A DNA stretch of 64,000 nucleotides. Origin: Myxococcales bacterium. Its GTDB lineage: Bacteria > Myxococcota_A > Polyangia > Polyangiales > Ga0077539. Under the pieces are notes generated by a model that saw only the letters and a list, made by a program, of their open reading frames with translations, did not search any database and was not told where the DNA came from. Below, piece after piece: positions 18,601 to 26,153 of this stretch (positions are counted from its first letter, which is position 1; the number at the start of each line of letters is the position of its first letter). The stretch spans positions 28,037-92,036 of the forward strand of contig JAAFIF010000027.1 in assembly GCA_013298625.1 (NCBI GenBank). Reading direction: 5' to 3'. A program made the position numbers and the translations under genes.

Positions 18601-19295
18601 CGGTGATCGTCGCCGAAGGCGCGCAGACGTTGGCGATCGACAACCTCCTCGACCGCGAGCTGCTCGTGCGCGTCGAGCGCGCGGCGCTCGGGCAGCAGGC
18701 GTTGACCGCGGCGAAGGCGAGCTCGATGCGGGCGTTTCGCGAGCTGTTCGCCGATCAAGTGCTGGCGCCGGGCGCGCTGGTCTCGGTGGCCTCGATGACG
18801 TTGCTCTCGACGGCGATCGACGACAGCGCTGCGCTGTTTCGCGCGCTCGGCGACGCAGCGGCGTACGCGTCTGTGCTCGAGCACCTGCGGGTGATCGACG
18901 AGGTCGTGGGGCGCAACGGCGGCGCGCTGCTCAAGACCGTAGGCAGCAGGACGGTCTCGGCCTTCGAGAGCGCTGCGTGCGCGGTCGAAGCGGCGATCGA
19001 GCTGCGTCGCGCGATGGCCGAGCGCGCGTCGCTGGCGGGCGTGAAGCTTCGGCTGAGCGCGCACCGCGGGACGATGATGGCGGCGACGATCGGCGATCGA
19101 CTGGATTACTTCGGGCGCAACGCAGAGCTGGCGTTCGCGCTGACCGAGGAGGTCGAGCGGCCCGTCACGCTGCTCACGCAGCCGGTGGCCGACGACCCCG
19201 CGGTGCGGACGCTCTTGCTCGAGCGCGCGCAGCGGCGCACGCCGCGCAGGGTGCGGAGCCTCGGGCTCGACGCGTGGGGCGTCGAGATCGAGTAG
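15696..19295 (+). CDS. Multidomain signalling fusion: pseudokinase, Ser/Thr kinase, START-like, DUF5939-like, degenerate cyclase
   Basis: 1199 residues from a TTG at 15696. Residues about 28-268 have the outline of a kinase domain, but VHAGLTPETVW (150-160) stands where HRDLKPxN should be: a pseudokinase. Residues 299-565 are a complete Hanks kinase: GEGGMGEVW, AIKVM (K329), HRDLKPDN (421-428), DFGIA (452-456), TPAYMAPEQ. About 588-735 looks like an SRPBCC/START module (ELCASPEELWPYVSNTD). About 735-1000 includes CPSC and CEAC pairs (844-869) as in the DUF5939 region that precedes many myxobacterial cyclases. Residues about 1027-1199 align to class III nucleotidyl cyclases, ending GDRLDYFGRNAEL, but both metal-binding Asp are replaced (Ala in LLSTAIDDSAALF; Ser in KTVGSRT). 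The kinase should be active, the cyclase not. Confidence 0.85.
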   Translation: MAAHPLATASVFSTQSYAPQAARRSDGYEPIAFLSQGPDGSSVLARDADGATVELRFVASMRGDGARWSWLERRCALLSLQRELAPCVRALLAADLDGDEPLLALAPPERNTVDSWLKSQENIALEASVVARFLESLAFAAGAAHRLSIVHAGLTPETVWVTDAGAPRVEFSGVRTSEPSLRWSRACRAPELVEGELVEDPSADVYAIAMIGLGMLVGGDPTEEASRVTAGGVTEGLRGILAQALAQDPDERPTAAEWTLALREWRQSRNGHGTLAMAGDFERPASPPPKLAQGAQLGRYYLVKQLGEGGMGEVWEGMDLSTSASVAIKVMRPEVARDPVFLRRFRREARTLATVRNPYIANLVAMNEDEHRHYLVMEFVEGCSVSAALEAGGALDERTALVVIADACRALVEPHRVGIVHRDLKPDNLMFVRADEPVRDGDTSRQRVKVCDFGIARQHEPVDTSATQATQHGTILGTPAYMAPEQCRGNLDVVPATDVYALGATLFELLTNKLPYDGATPMDVVLAHLNEPVPDVRAVAPSVSESAARIVERAMAKSPTERFSDARSMLDAIERALSGGGELVQAHPALPPSRERWTRRFVFEWELCASPEELWPYVSNTDKMNRAAGLAPVRYQLRSVVRGVSERVGANSALGISLRWREHPYEWIEHRRHAVFREFDRGPVEWYSAEVELRESAAGKTVVRHTITLHPRNIIGYLAAPIEVGFKYRRAIGRAYRRLESLLTRGRSAQLAAGVDPLQPEVALARGGDELLHSLAQSLIARGLDATVVQALCQYVRAASDNDASRMRPYVVADALELPRDRVAEVMLAMAKEGALALLWDVVCPSCRIATSVAESLESVRSHGQCEACNIDFDLDFSSSIELVFRPSPSVRAVETRTFCAGGPGHSPHVIAQLRLRPGERYELSLALGAGRYRVRSAQLARGVDVVVKKGATLRRAELSLGERDEERAVIVAEGAQTLAIDNLLDRELLVRVERAALGQQALTAAKASSMRAFRELFADQVLAPGALVSVASMTLLSTAIDDSAALFRALGDAAAYASVLEHLRVIDEVVGRNGGALLKTVGSRTVSAFESAACAVEAAIELRRAMAERASLAGVKLRLSAHRGTMMAATIGDRLDYFGRNAELAFALTEEVERPVTLLTQPVADDPAVRTLLLERAQRRTPRRVRSLGLDAWGVEIE

Positions 19296-19307
19296 CGGAC
19301 AGAGCGC

Positions 19308-20687
19308 TCACTCGGCGCGAAGCTGAATGGTGGGCGACGGGCCGGTGAAGTCCGCGACGAGGTAGTTGCGATACCCCGCGACGAGGCGGCGGTCGTCGAG
19401 GCCGCGCATGATGGGCGCCCACGTCCCGGTGTCGACGAAGACGAGGTCGCGATCGAGCGGGATGAGCCTGGGCTTGTGCGTGTGCCCGAAGGTCACGACC
19501 TTGACCGAGAGCAGCTCGCCGACGGCGCGCGCGACCTCGGGAAACGTGTGCTCGATGGTGAAGATCGTCTCGCCCTTCACGATCTCTTCGTAGATGAAAT
19601 ACACCAGCGGAAACACCGAGAGGGGCAGCATGAGCTTCACCCAGAGCGGGACGGGCGCGAGGGCGAGCGCGAGCGTTCCGCTGGTGAGCAGCAGGGCGAG
19701 CGCGACGCGGTCGAGCCACAGCTCGCGGATGATCCCGAAGAAGCGCGCGGTGATCGGCGGCCGCTGCAGCGCTTCGAGCTGATCGAGCATCGAGAGCGAG
19801 AGTCCGTAGCGCTTCGCGATGGCCGCTCGCTCTGCCTCGACCGAGGGCCTCTGCGCGAGGAGCAATCGCTTGAGGTTGAACATCTCGAGCATCACCACGA
19901 GGCTGCCGATCAGCCAGGGAAGCACCAGGCTCCTTCGCGTCAGCGCGTAGTGCCGAAGCCAGTGCGCGACGTAGCTGTAGATGTTGAGGATGTAGTCCGA
20001 CGCGTGCGGGTTGAAGAACCCCATGCGATTGAGCAAGTGACGGTTCGAGAGGTTGCCCATGGGCAGGGCGAGGCGAGGCTCTCCGCCCTGTTCGACCACC
20101 GGCGCGAGCAGGTGTCGAAACGACGTGTACTGGTCGTACTGCTGCCCGTGCTCGACGTAGATCTCGCCGGGGACATAGAAGAACCACGGCTCGAATCGCA
20201 GGGACTCCGCCGTGATCGTCGCGCCGAGCTCGCCCGCCGCGCGCTCGACTGCCTGCACGAACGCCCGCTGCACGGCGGCGAAGTGCAGCTCGCGGTCGTG
20301 GTTGCCGAGGACGTACACCAGCGAGTGTCCCGCGGCGATGAATCGCGCGATCGTCCTGAGAAATACCGGATGAAACGCGAGCATCTGCTCGAGCTTGTAG
20401 ACGGACTTCTGCTCGTTCGGGTGCAGCCCGTGGCCCTTCTCTGCGAGGCTCACGGGCCACGGCGGCGACGCGGGCGTCGTGGTCACGAGGTCGAAGTCGA
20501 ACACGTCTCCGTTGAGCACGAGGATCGCTTCGACCCCGGCCGGCGTCTCGTCGGTGAAGCGCCGCACGAGCGCATCGAGGGCCTCGTCGAAGAGGTACGC
20601 GGCGCTCTTGAACGACTTCCAGCCGTCCGCGTGCTCTTCGACGTCACAGAGGTGAAGGTCCGACAGGACGAGGTATCGACGCGGCAT
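19308..20687 (-). CDS. Calcineurin-like metallophosphoesterase with membrane insert
   Basis: 459 residues with all metallophosphoesterase motifs in order: DLH (9-11), NGDVFD, GNHDRE, an EHGQQYD His, and GHTHK near the C-terminus, so a two-metal centre is expected. Unusually, about 130 residues holding two hydrophobic stretches (one around LPWLIGSLVVMLEMF, the other a double-length LALLLTSG...PLVYFIY) separate the EHG motif from GHTH, so the domain is split by membrane segments. It may act on a lipid-linked or membrane substrate, in the manner of LpxH or UDP-diacylglucosamine hydrolases, but the overall layout is not LpxH. A TAAGGT hexamer 9 nt before the ATG suggests a leaderless mRNA. Confidence 0.82.
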   Translation of the reverse strand: MPRRYLVLSDLHLCDVEEHADGWKSFKSAAYLFDEALDALVRRFTDETPAGVEAILVLNGDVFDFDLVTTTPASPPWPVSLAEKGHGLHPNEQKSVYKLEQMLAFHPVFLRTIARFIAAGHSLVYVLGNHDRELHFAAVQRAFVQAVERAAGELGATITAESLRFEPWFFYVPGEIYVEHGQQYDQYTSFRHLLAPVVEQGGEPRLALPMGNLSNRHLLNRMGFFNPHASDYILNIYSYVAHWLRHYALTRRSLVLPWLIGSLVVMLEMFNLKRLLLAQRPSVEAERAAIAKRYGLSLSMLDQLEALQRPPITARFFGIIRELWLDRVALALLLTSGTLALALAPVPLWVKLMLPLSVFPLVYFIYEEIVKGETIFTIEHTFPEVARAVGELLSVKVVTFGHTHKPRLIPLDRDLVFVDTGTWAPIMRGLDDRRLVAGYRNYLVADFTGPSPTIQLRAE

Positions 20688-20696
20688 GCGGCGGGG

Positions 20697-20702
20697 ACCT
20701 TA
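20697..20702 (-). promoter_or_regulatory. -10 element TAAGGT
   Basis: TAAGGT on the minus strand is 9 nt before the ATG at 20687 of the phosphoesterase gene, with no Shine-Dalgarno. Confidence 0.4.
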
Positions 20703-20839
20703 ACGCGCGCTGCGTGCGGTGCGCGCGACGGACTGTGAGGCAGCGGTGATGCGCTGCCCCCATCGATTCTCGTCTGCGGATTCGGCAGCGTGTTGTCGAT
20801 TGTTTCGTGCGCCGCCTTGCAGGGCATCGATGAATCAGA

Positions 20840-20854
20840 GACGATTTTATCGTC
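20840..20854. promoter_or_regulatory. AT-rich dyad in the leader of the Cys-rich lipoprotein gene
   Basis: GACGAT-TTT-ATCGTC, 23 bp upstream of the ATG at 20877, sits in an AT-rich patch. It could be an operator or a small leader hairpin. Confidence 0.25.
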
Positions 20855-20876
20855 AATCAATCTGGGAGGGTCGAAC

Positions 20877-22043
20877 ATGTACCGGTGGGTGTGGCTGGTT
20901 GTTCTCGTTTGCGTCGGATGTCGGCCGCGCATCGTGGTCGAGCGTTGCCTTCCTGCTGACGGCAGCGTGCTCAGCGGCGACGGCCGCGCCGGATTCGGGG
21001 GGGGCGCGGTCGTGGATGTGGCCTACGCGGAGGACGACGCGGCAGACGTGACGCTCGCCCGCGTCGAGACCTGCGACAACGGGATCGACGACGACCTCGA
21101 CGGCGTCGTCGACGACGGGTGCCTTTGCCGCGCGGGCGCGACGCAGCGCTGCTACGAGGGGCCCGAGCGCACTGGCGGCGTCGGAGTGTGCGCTCGTGGC
21201 ACCTCGACGTGCGAAGCAGTCCCATCGGGAACCGCGTGGGGCGCGTGCGTCGGCGCGCAGCTCCCCGCGCCCGAGCAGCGCAACGGGCTCGACGACGACT
21301 GCGACGGACTGGTGGACGAGTCGTTCGAGTGCGCGCTCGAGCCCGAGCCTTGTTTTCACGGCGCTCCGTCGTTGATCGGCGTGGGCGCGTGTCGCGCGGG
21401 CAGCGCGCGGTGCGTGCAGCAGTTCGAGCCCGACGGCCCCGTGCGACTCGTGAGAGACGGCGCGGTTTGCGTGGGCGAGGTGCTGCCGCGCGTCGAGGTG
21501 TGCGACGGCGTCGACAACGACTGCAATGGCCAGGTCGATGACCTGGTCGAGCGATGCGACGGCGTCGACAACGACTGCGACGGCGAGGTCGACGAGGACT
21601 GCGCGCGCGCGATGGCGGCGCAGACGCTCGTGTATCGCAGGCTGGGCAGCGGCGGCAGCGCGATCTGGCCGGGCAGCGAGCGCTCGATGCTGCTCAGCTC
21701 GATCGAGCCTGCGATGTGCGCGATCGACGAAGTCGCGGTCGAGCTGGCGGACGGGACCATTCGTTGTGTGGCCGAGCCGACGATCTCGTGTCCTTCAGGG
21801 CAGCAGCTCGACTACGAGCACCCCGCGGGCTGGCGCTGCGTGCCGTGCGTCTACGTGATTCAATTTGGCGGGATCTTTCAGTACGAGCGCGTGTGCGCGC
21901 CGGAGGGGCGGCTCAAGTGCTGGGACGGCACGACGCCAACGTTCGTCGAAGAGTCGCGTCGATGGGAGTGCAGGCCGACGTGCAACAACGGGCTGTACGA
22001 CTTGCTCGTGATCGATGGGAGGATCGTATGCGTTCCTTGTTGA
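20877..22043 (+). CDS. MopE-like Cys-rich lipoprotein
   Basis: 388 residues. GGGAGG 8 nt before the ATG at 20877 fixes the start. Lipoprotein signal with Cys at residue 15 (VLVCVGC). The body carries several copies of a Cys/Asp motif: CDNGIDDDLDGVVDDGC, NGLDDDCDGLVDESFEC, CDGVDNDCNGQVDD and CDGVDNDCDGEVDEDC. This is the MopE-type metal-binding repeat common in myxobacterial surface proteins and likely binds calcium or another metal. A C-terminal Cys-rich part (CPSGQQLDYEH and others) follows. The stop overlaps the start of the next lipoprotein gene, so they form an operon. Confidence 0.85.
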   Translation: MYRWVWLVVLVCVGCRPRIVVERCLPADGSVLSGDGRAGFGGGAVVDVAYAEDDAADVTLARVETCDNGIDDDLDGVVDDGCLCRAGATQRCYEGPERTGGVGVCARGTSTCEAVPSGTAWGACVGAQLPAPEQRNGLDDDCDGLVDESFECALEPEPCFHGAPSLIGVGACRAGSARCVQQFEPDGPVRLVRDGAVCVGEVLPRVEVCDGVDNDCNGQVDDLVERCDGVDNDCDGEVDEDCARAMAAQTLVYRRLGSGGSAIWPGSERSMLLSSIEPAMCAIDEVAVELADGTIRCVAEPTISCPSGQQLDYEHPAGWRCVPCVYVIQFGGIFQYERVCAPEGRLKCWDGTTPTFVEESRRWECRPTCNNGLYDLLVIDGRIVCVPC

Positions 22044-22849
22044 GCCTCGCTGTCGCGATCGCGCTGGTCGGGTGCCAGCCCGAGGTCGTCACCGTGTGGG
22101 GCCGCTGCTCGGACGGAGGCGTTTGGCTCGCGGACGCGGCGAACCCAGTCGTTCCGGTCTTCGAAGCGGGGCGGCCCGCGCAGCAGACGGTGTCCTTTCG
22201 TCGATGCGACCGCGACGATGTCTGCAACGCAAACGAGATCTGCGACCGGCGATTCCCTGGCGGAATGTGCACGAAACCCTGCCAGACCGACGCCGTCTGC
22301 GGGTGGAACGGCCTGTGCTCCCAGTCCGTCTGCCTCCGTCGCTGCGCGCAAAACGAGACGATCTGCGCGGACCTCGGCGCGGCCTGCAGCGCGCTCGTCG
22401 CAACAGACGGCGCTCGGCGGGCGTGTCGCCCCAGCTGCGCCAACGCCGGCCCCACCTGCGGCGCGCGGCAGGTTTGCAACACCGCCACGAGCGAGTGCTC
22501 GTTCGGCAGCGACCAAGCCGTCGTCGGTCAGAGCTGCGATCGCGGGTGTCCCGGCACGTGTCTTCGCGAAGGCCCTTGGGGTTCGTTTGCCGGCGGGTAT
22601 TGCTCGGTGTTCGTGCGCTACGACCAGGGCTCGCCGCTCGCCGCAGGCGCGCCGCTCCCGCAGGGCGCGTGCCCCGCGGGGGCCGTGATGATCCCCGATG
22701 ACGGCGATGGGCCAGGCGACGGCGTGTACTGCTACAAGCGCTGCGACGACGACACATCCTGCCGCGCTGGCTACCGCTGCGCGAAGCGGTTCGCGTGGCT
22801 GTCGAACGATCCGTTCTCCACCGGCGCGTGCGTGCCGGCGCAGCCCTGA
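22028..22849 (+). CDS. Cys-rich lipoprotein
   Basis: 273 residues. GGGAGG lies 6 nt before the ATG at 22028, which is inside the last codons of the preceding gene (16-bp overlap). Lipobox ALVGC with Cys at about residue 15. More than 25 cysteines follow in DxxCxxxExC-type spacing (CDRDDVCNANEICDRRF, CKPCQTDAVCGWNGLC-like), the pattern of extracellular disulphide-rich repeats in myxobacterial lipoproteins. Same architecture as the protein at 40090-41355. Function unknown; likely surface-exposed and expressed with the MopE-like protein. Confidence 0.82.
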   Translation: MRSLLSLAVAIALVGCQPEVVTVWGRCSDGGVWLADAANPVVPVFEAGRPAQQTVSFRRCDRDDVCNANEICDRRFPGGMCTKPCQTDAVCGWNGLCSQSVCLRRCAQNETICADLGAACSALVATDGARRACRPSCANAGPTCGARQVCNTATSECSFGSDQAVVGQSCDRGCPGTCLREGPWGSFAGGYCSVFVRYDQGSPLAAGAPLPQGACPAGAVMIPDDGDGPGDGVYCYKRCDDDTSCRAGYRCAKRFAWLSNDPFSTGACVPAQP

Positions 22850-22876
22850 GCGTCGCGCACTCCGCGGCCGCGGCCG

Positions 22877-22882
22877 TACAAT
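22877..22882 (+). promoter_or_regulatory. -10 element TACAAT
   Basis: TACAAT lies 12 nt before the ATG at 22895; no Shine-Dalgarno intervenes and no clear -35 is seen. Fits a leaderless or near-leaderless mRNA. Confidence 0.5.
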
Positions 22883-22894
22883 GCGCGGACGTCC

Positions 22895-24724
22895 ATGACC
22901 CTCGTTCGAATCGACCGCGTGGGGCCTCGAGAGATCGACTGCGCGCTCGCGGACGGAGAAGGGCTGATCGTCGACGTCTCTGCGCTGCGGCCGGACGCTG
23001 TCGTCGAGCTCGTCTCGGGCGTCAGCGTGTTGGCTGTGCGCGACGCGCGAAGCGCTTCGCCCGATCGCATCGAGGTCGCTCGTTCGGTGTTCGAACAGCA
23101 CGCGCACGCGCTGACGGTCGTCGTGTTCGTCACCGAGCCGTCCGTCGAGCACGCGAGGACGCTGTCCGCAGCGCCCGCGCGGGTGCGCGTCGCCACCATT
23201 CGCGTGCGCTCGAAGCGGCTGCGCGCGATCGACGTCGCGGTCGCTTCGGCCTCGGCGCTCGCGGGCGCGCTGACGCTCACCGAGGCGGTCGCGTCGTGGT
23301 CCTACGCCAGCGCCGAGCGGTCGGCGATGTGCGTGGTGATCGCGCTCGCGGGGCTCTCGATGGGCGTGGCGTGGGTCTTGGCCGCGCGGAGGCGCGAGCG
23401 CTTGGGCGTTCGCTGGATGGCGGCTGCTGTGATTGCGGCGCTGCTCGCGGTGATCCCGTTCGTGGCTGGCGCAAGGATCGTCACGATCGGCAGGGAGTGG
23501 CCGGTCGACGTGGGGTACGAGCTGCGCGCGAGCGCCCTGTGGTCCGAGGAGTGCGACACCGCTGCGTCGCGAGAGCGCACCGAGGCCGAGCGGAGGGTGG
23601 TTGTGCTTCGTGAGCCGCGCTGGAGTCAGCGGCTGGCTCCGATCTGCGTCCAGCGATCGGGAAGCGAGCAGCGGTTCGAGCTCGTGCCCGAAGCGCTGGT
23701 GCGCGGCCTCGGCCTCGACTCGGTCTCGCTCTGCGCTCGGACGGCGCCCGAGGCGACGCGGTGCGTGCTCGACATGCACGCAGCGGCTCGCGTGCGGGGA
23801 GAGTCACGGGTCGCGCTCGACCCGTCGCCGCACAGCGTCGCGCCCACGGTCGTTCGCGACGGAGGCATCGAGCCCAGAGACATCGAGTGGTTCGCGAGCG
23901 TCCTGCGATCCTTGCGACCGATGCGCCCTCGATTGACCTACGTCGATCGCTTCGCGCTCCGCTACGAGCTTCGCCGAGGGCTCGCGCTCGAATGGAACGT
24001 CGAAGGCGACGCGCCCATGCTCGCCCCGTCCGTCGCCCCTCCGGCGTGGAGCGCCGACTGGAGCTTGCTCAGCAGCAACGCGTACTTGTGTCGTCGGTGC
24101 GAGGCCATCGAGCTCTTCGGGCTCGCGCCGCTCCACGCGCTCGCTGACCGCGCGACGCTCCCGCACGACGATGCGAGCCATCGCATCCTGGCGCGCGACG
24201 AACGCCACGCGATCTACGAGGTCACGACTGAGCAGCTCGATCGCGGCGCAGCAGACGCCGCTGTGTTTCCGCCGCTCACGCAGCACGTGAAGCTCGTCCG
24301 CGTGACCCGTCGTCGACCCGCGGCGTCACCGTTTGATCCTCCGTCGCCGGTGCGCTTCGATGACGCCGTCGGCTTCGCGCGCTGTCCGGCGTCCGCGGGC
24401 GATGGCTGGCGACTCTCGCGGGTCTTCGGCGTGCCGGCAGGGGCAGGGGTGACGCTCGTGCCTCCGCATTTGCGCGAGCGCGTGGGGTCGTGGACGTCGA
24501 CCAGCGAGCCGGGCGCCGAGCGGTACGCGGTGCTGTGTCACCCGGACCTGTCGTCACACTTCGGCTACGAGCAGGAGCGACCGGTCGAGGTGCTCGTGGG
24601 ATCGATCGCCGCGCAAACGCCCTCGCGAACGGCGCTGCTCGTTCCGCGTCGCGACGCCGCGGGGACGCTCGTGTTCGACCTGCGCTATGGCCCTCACGAG
24701 CGCGGCGCGGTGAGCGGTTTGTGA
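22895..24724 (+). CDS. Hypothetical membrane protein
   Basis: 609 residues, family not recognised. Residues 1-110 look like a soluble N-terminal domain; about 115-200 contain three hydrophobic helices (VAVASASALAGALTL, VVIALAGLSMGVAWVLAA, MAAAVIAALLAVIPFVAG); the remaining 400 residues are a soluble, Arg- and Cys-containing domain (ECDTAASR, CRRCEAIELFG) presumably outside the membrane. No catalytic motif seen. Start is supported by the TACAAT 12 nt upstream. It converges with the metallopeptidase-like gene. Confidence 0.75.
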   Translation: MTLVRIDRVGPREIDCALADGEGLIVDVSALRPDAVVELVSGVSVLAVRDARSASPDRIEVARSVFEQHAHALTVVVFVTEPSVEHARTLSAAPARVRVATIRVRSKRLRAIDVAVASASALAGALTLTEAVASWSYASAERSAMCVVIALAGLSMGVAWVLAARRRERLGVRWMAAAVIAALLAVIPFVAGARIVTIGREWPVDVGYELRASALWSEECDTAASRERTEAERRVVVLREPRWSQRLAPICVQRSGSEQRFELVPEALVRGLGLDSVSLCARTAPEATRCVLDMHAAARVRGESRVALDPSPHSVAPTVVRDGGIEPRDIEWFASVLRSLRPMRPRLTYVDRFALRYELRRGLALEWNVEGDAPMLAPSVAPPAWSADWSLLSSNAYLCRRCEAIELFGLAPLHALADRATLPHDDASHRILARDERHAIYEVTTEQLDRGAADAAVFPPLTQHVKLVRVTRRRPAASPFDPPSPVRFDDAVGFARCPASAGDGWRLSRVFGVPAGAGVTLVPPHLRERVGSWTSTSEPGAERYAVLCHPDLSSHFGYEQERPVEVLVGSIAAQTPSRTALLVPRRDAAGTLVFDLRYGPHERGAVSGL

Positions 24725-24867
24725 CGCAGGCTTACAGCGCTTTAGTGATTCTGCCGCTTGGATTGCGGGGGTGACAAGTTTGATGCCAACGCTGCGTCAT
24801 AGCCATTTGACGCGCTTTGGTGAGCGGTTTGCAGCGCCTGAGGTCGGTCGCCGCGCCCTTCGGCTCA

Positions 24868-26076
24868 CTAGTCTGTCGGCTCTTGCGTCGGTTCGCGCTT
24901 CGTCGGCGCCCACGGGTGCTCGTCGCTGAGCGCGAGCGTGTCGCACTTGGGGCAGCGCGAAGCGATCGTGACCCGCGCGCGGCAGTCACCGTTTGCGCAG
25001 CGGTAGAAGGGCCATCCTCGCGCGACCGTCCACGCCAGGGGCGGAAGCGCGAAGAGCGCAGCGCGCCACGGGCTCTCGAACGCCACGACGAGACCCGCGC
25101 AAAGCGCCGCCGTCACGCCTCCAGCGATCGCGGGCGACACGAGCTCTCGTGCGATCGTGACGTCCGCGCGCTCGGCGTCGGGCTCAGCAGCCTTCGCGGA
25201 CGCGCTCGGGGCAGGCTCGTCTTCGATCACGGCGCCGTCGAACGCCACGAGGTCGTCTGCGGACTCGACCGGCGGCCAGCTGCTTCGTGGCGGCAGACCC
25301 AAGCGATCGACGAGCGGCTCTTGTTGCGCGTCGAAGTACCGAAGCGCGGCGAGAAACGACTCGCGCTGCGTCGCTTCGAGCTGCGACGCGACGCGCTGGC
25401 GCTCGCGCTTGTTCCACCCCGCGACGACGCCGCGCGCGGCGAGCAAGAACGCGAGCGACTCGAAGCCGAGGTACCCGAGCCGCTCGTGTTGCCACTGGTG
25501 TCCCTGCGCGAGACCTCCAGCGGCGGCGCCGGACCGATAGCGATACGCGGCGTTCGTCGAGAGGACGCCGGTCCCGAGAAACACCGTGGTCAAATCGGTG
25601 AGCTCTTCTTCTGCGTCGCGATTGGCGACCTCCAGCGCGTTCACGTGCCGGTACACATGCGCGACCTCGTGCGCCATCGCCGCGACGAACGCGTCCCCCG
25701 AGGTGAGCCGCGCTCGATACACGCCGAAGAAGCATCGGTTGTCGTCGATGCCCGCGTACCACGCGACGGTCTCTTTTCCTGCGGGGGGCGCGAGGTATCT
25801 GTGGTTCTGCGCGCGATCGGGCTCGTCGACCACGTTGAGCGCGACGTCGAGCTCGTCGAGCCCCGCGTACCAGAGCAATCGACGCAGCAATCGAACGATC
25901 GACGCGTCGCTCGTCGGCCTCCATGGGTCAGGAAAGAACCGCGTGTCCGGCTCGATGAGCGGCCACGACACCAGCGGCTCGACGCCCCTCTTCGCCACGA
26001 GATCCGCCAGCCGATCGAGGAGCCACTCGCGACGCTCGGCGGGCGGCAGCTGGGCGCGGTCCCTCGAATCCACCAT
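24868..26076 (-). CDS. HEVAH metallopeptidase-like membrane protein with zinc ribbon
   Basis: 402 residues. HEVAH at 136-140 within VAAMAHEVAHVYRH is a zincin active-site helix, and the acidic run DAEEELTD at about 154-161 is placed to give the third ligand as in gluzincins. A hydrophobic segment or pair follows at about 310-350 (SPAIAGGVTAALCAGLVV, AALFALPPLAWTVA), then a short C-terminal zinc ribbon CANGDC...CPKC. This looks like a cytoplasmic peptidase tethered to the membrane. A TACGCT hexamer lies 7 nt before the ATG at 26076. It is divergent from another Cys-pair membrane protein. The true start is far inside the long open frame; upstream codons are shadow. Confidence 0.8.
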   Translation of the reverse strand: MVDSRDRAQLPPAERREWLLDRLADLVAKRGVEPLVSWPLIEPDTRFFPDPWRPTSDASIVRLLRRLLWYAGLDELDVALNVVDEPDRAQNHRYLAPPAGKETVAWYAGIDDNRCFFGVYRARLTSGDAFVAAMAHEVAHVYRHVNALEVANRDAEEELTDLTTVFLGTGVLSTNAAYRYRSGAAAGGLAQGHQWQHERLGYLGFESLAFLLAARGVVAGWNKRERQRVASQLEATQRESFLAALRYFDAQQEPLVDRLGLPPRSSWPPVESADDLVAFDGAVIEDEPAPSASAKAAEPDAERADVTIARELVSPAIAGGVTAALCAGLVVAFESPWRAALFALPPLAWTVARGWPFYRCANGDCRARVTIASRCPKCDTLALSDEHPWAPTKREPTQEPTD

Positions 26077-26083
26077 CGGCGAG

Positions 26084-26089
26084 AGCGTA
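26084..26089 (-). promoter_or_regulatory. -10 element TACGCT
   Basis: On the minus strand GATACGCT ends 7 nt before the ATG at 26076, the spacing expected of a leaderless transcript. Confidence 0.45.
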
Positions 26090-26137
26090 TCGCGTTCTCT
26101 CGACGCGGGCGTGGATGTGCGTCTCGTTCGAGCGCTG

Positions 26138-26143
26138 TACAGT
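26138..26143 (+). promoter_or_regulatory. -10 element TACAGT
   Basis: TACAGT lies 10 nt before the GTG at 26154. It argues that 26154, rather than an in-frame start 39 nt upstream of it, is the real start. Confidence 0.5.
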
Positions 26144-26153
26144 ACGCCCCTTC

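Noticed and set aside
15666..19064. Open frame of 1132 codons on the minus strand opposite the kinase fusion
   Set aside because: Arg/Ala/His-rich shadow of the kinase gene; no recognisable domain and no plausible start signal.
22895..22930. GTTCGAATC, resembling a tRNA T-loop
   Set aside because: No acceptor stem, anticodon arm or CCA context; it is inside the start of a coding region.
24709..24831. GGTGAGCGGTTTG repeated 110 bp apart
   Set aside because: Two imperfectly flanked 13-mers, one inside the end of a gene; too little to call an element.
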